Assembly: GCA_040882255.1 (NCBI GenBank)
Contig: JBBEBP010000016.1
Coordinates: 372,001 to 436,000, forward strand
Length of the DNA stretch: 64,000 nt
From: PWQG01 sp040882255
GTDB taxonomy: Bacteria > Pseudomonadota > Gammaproteobacteria > Pseudomonadales > Pseudohongiellaceae
Direction of reading: 5' to 3'
Both the position numbers and the translations under genes were made by a program. Under the pieces are notes generated by a model. It was given only the letters and a program-made list of their open reading frames with translations. It ran no database searches and had not been told where the DNA came from. This document shows, one piece after another, positions 1 through 7,105 of this stretch. Positions within the stretch are counted from its first letter, which is position 1. Each line of letters opens with the position of its first letter.

Positions 1-1
1 G

Positions 2-1405
2 TTCCTGCTGGAGAGCGCGCTGGAGTTCCAGCCAGACTTTGTCATTGCCCGGGTCGACTACGTGGATGTACTGCAGCGTCGCCAGAGGTACCAGCGCGCC
101 CTGGAAGAAGCCCGCAAATTGTGCGACATGGATCCGAAGAATCCGGCTTTTCAGAGCCTGTACGCCAATCAATGCATGTCCGTGGGCGACTACGACGAAG
201 CACTGACCATCTACGACCGGGTATTGAAGGAGATGCCGGACAACAGTCAGGTCTACCTGGTACAGGGACACGCACTGAAAACCGTGGGCCGACAACAGGA
301 CGCCATCACCGCCTACCACGAAGCAGCACGGCACCGCCCCTGGTTCGGAGATGCCTGGTGGAGCCTGGCCAACCTGAAGACCTACACATTCACCGATGCC
401 GAAATACAGACCATGCGTGAACAGGAGGCTTCAGCCGGCATTCCCCTGGCGGATCGATACCACCTTTGTTTCGCGCTGGGCAAAGCCCTGGAAGACCGTG
501 CAGAGTGGACGGAGTCCTTCGAATACTACAGGCGTGGCAACGACATGAAGCGCCAGGAGACCCGTTACAGCACTGAGCGCACTGAAAAGGAATTCCGGCT
601 GCAGCGCGAGACGTGTACGCCGGCGCTGTTCGAGAAGTACCGGGACGCCGGCCATCCTGCACCGGACCCGATCTTCATCGTGGGTCTGCCGCGTGCCGGA
701 TCAACGCTGCTGGAGCAGATACTGGCTTCACACTCCCGGGTTGACGGGACGCTCGAGCTGCCCAACATCATGGCACTGGCTCACAGACTGGACGGCCGCC
801 GCCGGGTGGATGACGAGCCCCGCTACCCGGGAATTCTCAGCGAACTGCCCGCCGGGAAACTGGCCGCATTCGGTCAGCAGTATCTGGATGATACGGCCAT
901 CTACCGTGAGGGAGCTGCATTTTTCACCGACAAGATGCCCAACAACTTCCGCCACATCGGACTGATACACCTGATCCTTCCCAACGCGAAGATCATCGAT
1001 GCCCGGCGCCACCCCATGGCCTGCTGCTTCAGCGGGTTCAAACAGCTGTTTGCCGAGGGCCAGGAGTTCACCTATGGCCTGGAACAGATGGGACACTACT
1101 ACCGGGGCTACGTAGAGCTCATGGACCACTGGGACCGGGTACTGCCCGGCCGCATCCTGCGTGTCCACCACGAGGACGTGGTAGAGGATCTGGAGACACA
1201 GGTACGGCGGCTACTGGAGTTCTGTGGTCTGGAGTTCGAACCGGCCTGCCTGGACTTCCACCGCACGGAGCGCGTGGTGCGCACCGCCAGCTCGGAGCAG
1301 GTACGTCAACCGATCAACAAAGAGGGGCTGGAGCAGTGGCGCCACTACGAACCCTGGCTCGACCCCCTGAAAAAAGCACTGGGCCCCGTGCTGGATGCCT
1401 ACTGA
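2..1405 (+). CDS. TPR-containing sulfotransferase, 5' end outside the window
   Basis: The reading frame is open from base 2, so the start lies upstream of the window. About 447 residues are seen after an internal GTG at 62. TPR-like helical repeats fill the first part (for example VGDYDEALTIYDRVLKEMPD), followed by a Sulfotransfer_3 type domain. The 5'-phosphosulfate-binding loop reads PIFIVGLPRAGSTLLEQ, about 203 residues after that GTG. Family knowledge: such proteins move sulfate from PAPS to tyrosines, glycans or small molecules. The acceptor cannot be told from the sequence. It ends 150 bp before the tRNA pair and is probably a separate transcript. Confidence 0.85.
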   Translation, partial: FLLESALEFQPDFVIARVDYVDVLQRRQRYQRALEEARKLCDMDPKNPAFQSLYANQCMSVGDYDEALTIYDRVLKEMPDNSQVYLVQGHALKTVGRQQDAITAYHEAARHRPWFGDAWWSLANLKTYTFTDAEIQTMREQEASAGIPLADRYHLCFALGKALEDRAEWTESFEYYRRGNDMKRQETRYSTERTEKEFRLQRETCTPALFEKYRDAGHPAPDPIFIVGLPRAGSTLLEQILASHSRVDGTLELPNIMALAHRLDGRRRVDDEPRYPGILSELPAGKLAAFGQQYLDDTAIYREGAAFFTDKMPNNFRHIGLIHLILPNAKIIDARRHPMACCFSGFKQLFAEGQEFTYGLEQMGHYYRGYVELMDHWDRVLPGRILRVHHEDVVEDLETQVRRLLEFCGLEFEPACLDFHRTERVVRTASSEQVRQPINKEGLEQWRHYEPWLDPLKKALGPVLDAY

Positions 1406-1478
1406 GCGCGTGACGGAACCGCCCCTTTCCTGCGGATACCTGCCTTTTTACATATCAGGACTTTTTATGGCTCAGGAC

Positions 1479-1509
1479 TTGGAAAACGGTTTCATTTCTG
1501 ACATATTAT
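1479..1509 (+). promoter_or_regulatory. Putative sigma-70 promoter for tRNA-Pro/tRNA-Thr
   Basis: A -10 like TATTAT lies at 1504-1509 and a -35 like TTGGAA at 1479-1484, with a rather long 19-bp spacer. A GC-rich discriminator (GCGCCCC) follows, as is usual for stable-RNA promoters under stringent control. The tRNA begins 46 bp downstream, after a GC-rich inverted repeat (about 1513-1537). Confidence 0.45.
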
Positions 1510-1555
1510 GCGCCCCGGCCGGGACCACCCCGGCCGGATGCAGTTCAGACCCCAT

Positions 1556-1632
1556 CGGAGTGTAGCTCAGCCTGGTAGAGCACCGCCTTCGGGAGGCGGG
1601 GGTCGGAGGTTCAAATCCTCTCACTCCGACCA
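1556..1632 (+). tRNA. tRNA-Pro, anticodon CGG
   Basis: A 77-nt cloverleaf. The acceptor stem CGGAGTG pairs with CACTCCG, the D arm is GCTC/GAGC, the anticodon stem CCGCC/GGCGG encloses the loop TTCGGGA (anticodon CGG), and the T arm carries TTCAAAT. The 3' ACCA is encoded. Confidence 0.97.
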
Positions 1633-1678
1633 TATTCAGCAGTACCCCCGCCTTCCCCGGGCCGGACAGTGGATTTTC

Positions 1679-1754
1679 GCCGCAATAGCTCAGTTGGTAG
1701 AGCAGCTGATTCGTAATTAGCAGGTCGGAGGTTCGACTCCTCTTTGCGGCACCA
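1679..1754 (+). tRNA. tRNA-Thr, anticodon CGT
   Basis: A 76-nt cloverleaf. The acceptor stem GCCGCAA pairs with TTGCGGC, the anticodon loop is TTCGTAA (anticodon CGT) and the T loop TTCGACT. The 3' ACCA is encoded. It lies 46 bp after tRNA-Pro and is probably co-transcribed with it. Confidence 0.97.
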
Positions 1755-1774
1755 TCCTGCGTTGCTAGAATGCA

Positions 1775-2842
1775 ATGTCCAATCGCTCCCGGAACCCGGT
1801 CATGATCAGACTTTCTCTCCCTGTCCTGCTATTCATTCTGACCATTACGCCTCACGCATCACTGGCGCAGGGCTATGATTTCCAGACCGGCATGGAGGCC
1901 TATGAAAACGGCGACCATGCCACCGCACTGGAGAATTTCCTGGAAGGGGCCCGCGTGGGTCACGCACTGGCGCAGTACAACCTCGCTGTCATGTATCACC
2001 AGGGGATCGGCACGGAGCCCGACCTGGAGCGGGCCATGCAGCTGTATGGCCTGTCCGCCCAGCAGGGCGTGGTCCCTGCCCAATACGAATTGGGCCGGAT
2101 TCACGACAACGGTGACGGGGTACCCCAGGACTACCGTGAAGCCTATTACTGGTATGAACAGGCCGCCGAGCAAGGGGACGCTGAAGCCCAGTATGCGGTG
2201 GGCACCATGAACTTCTACGGGCAGGGCCGGCCCGAAGAACCGGCGGAAGCCATCGAATGGTATCGCCTTGCGGCGGAACAGGGACATGGCGACGCCCAGT
2301 ACAACCTCGGCGTCATGCACATCAACGGGCTGGGTACCGCGACGGATCAGGAAAAGGCCCTGGAGTGGTTCGAACGCTCTGCCGGGAACGGCAGCGTCGA
2401 TGGCAGCTACAACGCGGGCCTCATGCACATCTCCGGACAGAGCACGCCCGAAGACCCCGTGCGGGCACGGGAATACTTCGAAAAGGCAGCCCGCAGCGGT
2501 CTGCGCGAAGCCCAGGCACAGCTGGGCATGTTGTACGCCTCGGGGAATGGAGTGGAACGCGATTTCGGCACAGCGCGCGAATGGTTCCTGGAAGCCGCCG
2601 AGCAGGGCGACCCTGTCTCCCAGGCCTTTCTGGCACAGATCTACCGGGAAGGACTGGGCGTCGAAGCAGACGTGGTCACGGCTCACATGTGGTACGACCT
2701 GGCCTACCGGCATGGCCATCGCCGCATGCTCCGTCATATGAACAACCTGCAGGGCACCATGACCGCCGAGCAGCTGCGAGAAGCCCGTGACCGGGTGGTG
2801 GCCTGGATGGAACAGCGCGATACCCGCCCCACCACGAACTGA
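1775..2842 (+). CDS. Exported Sel1-repeat protein
   Basis: 355 residues from the ATG at 1775. A second ATG at 1802 would begin directly at a clean signal peptide (MIRLSLPVLLFILTITPHA, cleavage after SLA-Q) and is the likelier start; neither has a clear Shine-Dalgarno. About seven Sel1-like repeats follow, for example AQYNLAVMYHQGIGTEPDLE and AQYNLGVMHINGLG. Family knowledge: Sel1 solenoids mediate protein-protein contacts, often in envelope or stress functions. The partner is unknown. It begins 20 bp after tRNA-Thr and ends 95 bp before tRNA-Gly. Confidence 0.85.
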   Translation: MSNRSRNPVMIRLSLPVLLFILTITPHASLAQGYDFQTGMEAYENGDHATALENFLEGARVGHALAQYNLAVMYHQGIGTEPDLERAMQLYGLSAQQGVVPAQYELGRIHDNGDGVPQDYREAYYWYEQAAEQGDAEAQYAVGTMNFYGQGRPEEPAEAIEWYRLAAEQGHGDAQYNLGVMHINGLGTATDQEKALEWFERSAGNGSVDGSYNAGLMHISGQSTPEDPVRAREYFEKAARSGLREAQAQLGMLYASGNGVERDFGTAREWFLEAAEQGDPVSQAFLAQIYREGLGVEADVVTAHMWYDLAYRHGHRRMLRHMNNLQGTMTAEQLREARDRVVAWMEQRDTRPTTN

Positions 2843-2892
2843 TCGCTCGCCTTCGGAGCCATCACCCGGCGCTACCGTGACACCTGGCCGGA

Positions 2893-2921
2893 TTCACTCG
2901 ACAGCCCGGCGGGTTTACAGT
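2893..2921 (+). promoter_or_regulatory. Putative promoter of tRNA-Gly
   Basis: TTCACT (2893-2898) and TACAGT (2916-2921) are separated by 17 bp, placing a start about 10 bp before the mature tRNA-Gly. Confidence 0.45.
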
Positions 2922-2937
2922 AATTTGTCCGGGTAGC

Positions 2938-3011
2938 GCGGGTGTAGCTCAATGGCAGAGCTTCAGGTTCCCAACCTGGTGACGAGGGTTCGATTCCCTT
3001 CACCCGCTCCA
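2938..3011 (+). tRNA. tRNA-Gly, anticodon CCC
   Basis: A 74-nt cloverleaf. The acceptor stem GCGGGTG pairs with CACCCGC, the anticodon loop is TTCCCAA (anticodon CCC) and the T loop TTCGATT. TCCA is encoded at the 3' end. Confidence 0.97.
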
Positions 3012-3035
3012 GTGTTCAGACAACGGAGACACACG

Positions 3036-3830
3036 ATGATGAAGAATGTATTGCTGGCGCTGGGCGCCGGGCTGCTTTTCAATGCCGCAGCGCATGCCCA
3101 GGATCATGACCGGCTCTGGGACGCAGTCTCAGGCGATCACCGCAATGCCGCCGACATGGCCCGTAACGAATACCGCAATCCCTATCAGACCCTGCTTTTC
3201 ATGGGAGTCAAAGCCGACGATACCGTGGTGGAAATCTTTCCCGGCACGGGCTGGTACACGGGTATATTGGCACCCTATCTGCGCGATGACGGCCAGTTGA
3301 TCGCAGCCGGATACCCGCGCGGCGACAATGCCTCTGACTTCATGCGGAGACTCAATGCCACCTATGACGAGTTGTTGGCCTCCGACCCGGTCTATGACAG
3401 TGTGGAAGTCACCGAATTGACCATCGGTGGAGAAGGCACCCTGGCCCCCTCCGGCTCGGTGGACATGATTCTGGATTTCCGCAACGCCCACAACTGGTTG
3501 CAGAACGACCCGGAGCGGATGCTCGGCAAGTGGTACGATGCATTGAAACCTGGCGGTATCGTCGGCATCGTCGACCACCGCATGGACCCGTCCATGGAAG
3601 CGGGTAACGGCTATATCCACGAGCAGACCCTGATCGAGGTAATGGAAGACAACGGCTTCCGCTATGTGGCCCGCAGCAACATCAACGCCAACCCGCAGGA
3701 CACCAGGAATCACCCGGGTGGCGTATGGAACCTGCCTCCCAACGTGCGCGACGTGCCCGCTGACCAGCGTCACCACTACCTGGCCATCGGTGAAAGCGAC
3801 CGCCTGACGATGAAGTTCGTCAAGCAATAG
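3036..3830 (+). CDS. Exported SAM-methyltransferase-like protein (COG4798 type)
   Basis: 264 residues. The frame is open back into tRNA-Gly, but the ATG at 3036 follows GGAG at good spacing and opens a signal peptide (MMKNVLLALGAGLLFNAAAHA-Q). The mature part has a class I methyltransferase fold: the SAM-loop region is VVEIFPGTGWYTGILAPYL, and a DMILDFRNAHNW segment sits at the usual post-strand-4 position. Family knowledge: relatives are annotated as predicted methyltransferases with a signal peptide, and no substrate is known. A SAM enzyme in the periplasm is odd. The next two genes also encode exported proteins and follow at short gaps on the same strand. Confidence 0.75.
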   Translation: MMKNVLLALGAGLLFNAAAHAQDHDRLWDAVSGDHRNAADMARNEYRNPYQTLLFMGVKADDTVVEIFPGTGWYTGILAPYLRDDGQLIAAGYPRGDNASDFMRRLNATYDELLASDPVYDSVEVTELTIGGEGTLAPSGSVDMILDFRNAHNWLQNDPERMLGKWYDALKPGGIVGIVDHRMDPSMEAGNGYIHEQTLIEVMEDNGFRYVARSNINANPQDTRNHPGGVWNLPPNVRDVPADQRHHYLAIGESDRLTMKFVKQ

Positions 3831-3872
3831 CGCCGCACCCTCTGAATGACAAGAACAATAAGGATCTCCCGG

Positions 3873-5525
3873 ATGCATCGCACCCTTCCCGCACACCGCT
3901 TTCCCTGCACTGCCGTGCACCGAATTGCCGCCCTCGTCGCCCTGTTGTTGCTGGCATTTCCGCTGTCCGCCAAGGAAACCGTCATGGTGCCCATGCGGGA
4001 TGGAGTGGAGCTGGCCACCAATCTGTATCTGCCCGAGGGAGAAGGCCCCTGGCCTGTCGTGCTGACCCGCACGCCCTACGATAAGGACGGAGCCGACAGC
4101 AGCGCCGGGCGCTACAACGAACGCGGCTATGCCCTGATATCCCAGGATGTCCGGGGCCGCTATGATTCGGAAGGCAAGAACCGGCCGTTCGAGGATGACA
4201 TGGAGGACGGCTACGACACCGTCGAATGGATCGCCGAGCAGTCTTTCAGCAACGGGCGCATCGGCATCTTCGGCACTTCCGCTCCGGGCATCACCTCCAA
4301 CCTGGCCGCCGCTGCGGCGCCACCTCATCTGACCGCTGCCTATGTCACGGTAGCGCCGGACAGCCTGTTCTATCGCTCCCGCTTCATCAACGGCGTCTTC
4401 AAGGAAAGTCACTCCGGTGGCTGGCTGCGCGGACAGGGGCTGAGCGAACAGGAGATCGCCGCCTACCGCGCACGTGCCGTACTCGACCAGCGCTGGAAGG
4501 ACACCGACTTCCTGTTCCACCGGCACAATGTACAGATTCCCGTCTACAACGTCGGTGGCTGGCACGACATCTACGCCGCCGGCACCGTGGACAATTTCGT
4601 CTACCTGCAGAACAAGGGGCACGAGGCCGCCAGAGACAAGCAAAAGCTGTTCATGGGCGCTTTCGGACACGGCATGCTGGAAGGCGACCTGGAGTATCCG
4701 GGTGGGGGCATGATCCGCGGCGACATCGAGGAACAGTTCCGCTGGTGGGACTACTGGCTGAAGGACATTGATAACGGCATCATGGACGAGCCGGCGGTGC
4801 AGTACTATATGATGGGCGCTGCCCGGAAAGGCGAGGTGTCCGACCGCAACCGCCTGGTGGGCGCCGACAGCTGGCCGCCCCGCAACCAGCCGACCCGTTT
4901 CTTTCTTCAGCCGGAGGGCCGCATCAGCCGCTACGCCCCGTCCGAACGCGAAGCCTCCACCACCTACCGGTTTGATCCGGACAATCCCGTCCCCACGGTC
5001 GGTGGCCAGAATCTGGGCAGCGATGTCGGCCCGCGCGACCAGCGCGCCATTGAGGATCGACAGGACTACCTGCGGTTCGAGACCCCGGTACTGGAAGAGG
5101 ACGTGGTGATCGCCGGCAGCGTGGAGATGGAACTGTTCGTCTCCACCGATGCCACGGACACTGACTTTGTGGTCAAACTGGTGGACATCTACCCGGACGG
5201 CTATGAAGCGCTGATCCTGGATTACCCGATCCGCGCCCGCTTCCGCGAGGGACAGCGCCCCGAGGATGTCGAGATGATGACGCCGGGACGGATCGAGAAG
5301 CTGGTCATCGATATGTGGGCAACGGCCCAGACATTCGAGGAGGGCCATCGCATCGGTGTTCATGTCACGTCCAGCAATTCACCGCGCTTCGCTGTCAACC
5401 CGAACAACGGCGCACCCCTGGACGATACGGAAACGCCTGGCGTGGTAGCAGAAAACACGGTCTATTTCGACGCCCGGCGGCCTTCCGCCATTGTGCTTCC
5501 GGTGGTGACGGAAGCACTCGACTGA
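3873..5525 (+). CDS. Exported CocE/NonD family hydrolase (X-Pro dipeptidyl-peptidase S15 type)
   Basis: 550 residues. The ATG at 3873 is preferred to one at 3846 because AAGGA lies 8 bp before it; a signal peptide follows (RIAALVALLLLAFPLSA-K). The N-terminal alpha/beta-hydrolase begins VMVPMRDGVELATNLYLPEG. The nucleophile elbow is GTSAPG, where CocE proteins usually have GxSYxG. The acid is probably the Asp of GGWHDIY and the His that of GAFGHGM. A C-terminal jelly-roll (from about VLEEDVVIAGSVEMELFVS) ends with VHVTSSNSPRFAVNPNN, typical of the family. Role: hydrolysis of an ester or acyl-peptide outside the cytoplasm; substrate unknown. Confidence 0.85.
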   Translation: MHRTLPAHRFPCTAVHRIAALVALLLLAFPLSAKETVMVPMRDGVELATNLYLPEGEGPWPVVLTRTPYDKDGADSSAGRYNERGYALISQDVRGRYDSEGKNRPFEDDMEDGYDTVEWIAEQSFSNGRIGIFGTSAPGITSNLAAAAAPPHLTAAYVTVAPDSLFYRSRFINGVFKESHSGGWLRGQGLSEQEIAAYRARAVLDQRWKDTDFLFHRHNVQIPVYNVGGWHDIYAAGTVDNFVYLQNKGHEAARDKQKLFMGAFGHGMLEGDLEYPGGGMIRGDIEEQFRWWDYWLKDIDNGIMDEPAVQYYMMGAARKGEVSDRNRLVGADSWPPRNQPTRFFLQPEGRISRYAPSEREASTTYRFDPDNPVPTVGGQNLGSDVGPRDQRAIEDRQDYLRFETPVLEEDVVIAGSVEMELFVSTDATDTDFVVKLVDIYPDGYEALILDYPIRARFREGQRPEDVEMMTPGRIEKLVIDMWATAQTFEEGHRIGVHVTSSNSPRFAVNPNNGAPLDDTETPGVVAENTVYFDARRPSAIVLPVVTEALD

Positions 5526-5564
5526 GAACTCGTGAGCAACCATCAACGCCTTACGGAGACTGCC

Positions 5565-6587
5565 ATGAGACACTGCACTGCCCTGCTGACGATGCCATTG
5601 CTCGGCATGAGTCTGCTGATTTCAGGGCCATCACTGGCGGCGGACGAACAAAACGGCCCACCACGCACACCATGGGGTGATCCGGACCTGCAGGGCACAT
5701 GGACCAACGCTACCCAGACGCCGCTGGAGCGCCCTGAAGCCTATGGTTCGCAGCGCGCCATGAGCGAAGAGGAAGCCATGGACCGGGAGGCAATGGCCGA
5801 GCGCCGCCAGGAACAATCCAACCGCCCCAGCGACCCGGACCGGCCACCTCCGCAGGACGGCAATACCGCCGCCGCATACAACACATTCTGGCTCGACCGC
5901 GGCGTAACGGTCGCCCATATCGATGGCGAATACCGCACCTCCATGATCATCGAGCCGGAAGACGGTCAGATCCCCTATCGCGAGGACCGCCCGCTATCGC
6001 TGATGCACCAGTGGCGGGGCGACAATCCGGATGAGTTCGCCGGCCCCGAGCAGGCCACCATCGGTGAACGTTGCCTGCTTTTCTATGATTTCCGTACCTC
6101 CAACAGCAGCGCCGGTCCACCGATGATGCCGATGATCTACAACAATCTTTATCAGATCGTGCAGACAGAAGAGTACGTGATGATCATGGCCGAGATGATG
6201 CACGATGCCCGGATCATCCGCCTGGACGATGAGCACCAGCCGGAGGCGATCCACAAGTGGATGGGGGACTCGGTCGGGCACTGGGAGGGCGACACGCTGG
6301 TCATAGAGACGCGCAACCTGCATCCCCAGCAGTCCCATTTCGGTTCATCCAGCGAACTGGTAGTCACCGAGGAACTGACGCGGGCCTCCGACGGGCAGAT
6401 CAATTACCGCTTCACGATGCAGGACCCCGATGTCTACACGCAGGACTGGACGGCGGAGATGCCGTTCCGCGCCCGGCCGGACGCGCGCATCTACGAGTAT
6501 GCCTGCCATGAAGGCAATTATGCCCTGCCGGGTATCCTGGCCGGCGCGCGGCGGGAAGAGCAGGACGCAGCCAGTGGACAGGACTGA
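5565..6587 (+). CDS. Exported protein of unknown function
   Basis: 340 residues. The start at 5565 has GGAG 7 bp upstream and a signal peptide (MRHCTALLTMPLLGMSLLIS, cleavage near SLAA-D). The mature protein opens with GDPDLQGTWTNATQTPLERP, a conserved opening I know from uncharacterised exported proteins of Gammaproteobacteria and Acidobacteria. It continues with a charged low-complexity stretch (EEEAMDREAMAERRQEQS) and a lipocalin-like beta-rich part (HWEGDTLVIETRNL). No catalytic motif is evident. It lies 39 bp after the CocE-type gene, so co-expression is likely. Confidence 0.65.
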   Translation: MRHCTALLTMPLLGMSLLISGPSLAADEQNGPPRTPWGDPDLQGTWTNATQTPLERPEAYGSQRAMSEEEAMDREAMAERRQEQSNRPSDPDRPPPQDGNTAAAYNTFWLDRGVTVAHIDGEYRTSMIIEPEDGQIPYREDRPLSLMHQWRGDNPDEFAGPEQATIGERCLLFYDFRTSNSSAGPPMMPMIYNNLYQIVQTEEYVMIMAEMMHDARIIRLDDEHQPEAIHKWMGDSVGHWEGDTLVIETRNLHPQQSHFGSSSELVVTEELTRASDGQINYRFTMQDPDVYTQDWTAEMPFRARPDARIYEYACHEGNYALPGILAGARREEQDAASGQD

Positions 6588-6613
6588 TCACGACGGCCCG
6601 AAAACGCCCTGGA

Positions 6614-6823
6614 TCAGGCCTGCAACAGCGGCCCGTCCCCCTCCGTTGCGCGCTGCTGCCAGCGCTGCCAGGCCTTCTCATGGAAGAAGAATACCACCGT
6701 GTTGATGGCCGGCTCTACCAAAGCCACCGCACCACCGATCAGCAGGCTGCCCGTCATGGCCCAGGCCACGGCGAAGGCCGTCATGAAGTGCACTACTGCA
6801 AAACTGGCTGTTTTTCTCATCAC
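6614..6823 (-). CDS. DUF2061 small membrane protein
   Basis: 69 residues. One or two hydrophobic helices (FAVVHFMTAFAVAWAMTGSLLIGGAVALVEP when read in sequence) are followed by the family signature NTVVFFFHEKAWQRW. Full length for DUF2061. Function unknown; some relatives are membrane accessory proteins. It is convergent with the preceding exported-protein gene. Confidence 0.85.
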   Translation of the reverse strand: MMRKTASFAVVHFMTAFAVAWAMTGSLLIGGAVALVEPAINTVVFFFHEKAWQRWQQRATEGDGPLLQA

Positions 6824-6874
6824 TGTCTCTCCTGATCACCGTCGGCCGACTGGCAGGGCCAGGGCCGGGATCTG

Positions 6875-6940
6875 TTGAGAATGAGAATAACTCCTGTTAC
6901 CAGCCAGGGAAAATGCGTAATTCCTATGACGATCATAGGA
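6875..6940. promoter_or_regulatory. Operator-like elements between DUF2061 and the PQQ dehydrogenase
   Basis: A direct repeat GAGAAT-GAGAAT, reminiscent of half a Fur box, lies at about 6877-6888. A perfect dyad TCCTATGA-CGA-TCATAGGA lies at 6922-6940. Both are upstream of the leftward DUF2061 gene (start 6823). The binding proteins are unknown. Confidence 0.35.
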
Positions 6941-7031
6941 GTTGCCTATCACTGCCGCGCTCACCCTCCACTTCGCAGTGGCACGACCACACTGTAGCAG
7001 CCGATTTCAGAGCCGGACAGAAAACCGGCGC

Positions 7032-7063
7032 AAAAAAAAGCCGGAACACAAAGGCTCCGGCTT
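7032..7063 (-). terminator. Rho-independent terminator of the PQQ dehydrogenase
   Basis: An 8-bp stem (7038-7045 with 7056-7063, core GCCGGA/TCCGGC). On the minus strand it is followed by a T run (A32-A37 on the plus strand). It lies 43 bp past the dehydrogenase stop. Confidence 0.85.
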
Positions 7064-7105
7064 CTCTTGCTCCCGGCAAGGAGCGATTCCGACCAGCGGA
7101 GTTAC

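Noticed and set aside
1508..1720. 70-codon frame over tRNA-Pro and tRNA-Thr
   Set aside because: It is entirely within two clear tRNA genes and their spacer.
3129..5363. Antisense open frame of 744 codons on the minus strand
   Set aside because: It is the mirror of the methyltransferase-like and CocE genes, which have signal peptides, ribosome sites and motifs. High G+C keeps the opposite frame open. Its translation has no recognisable domain.
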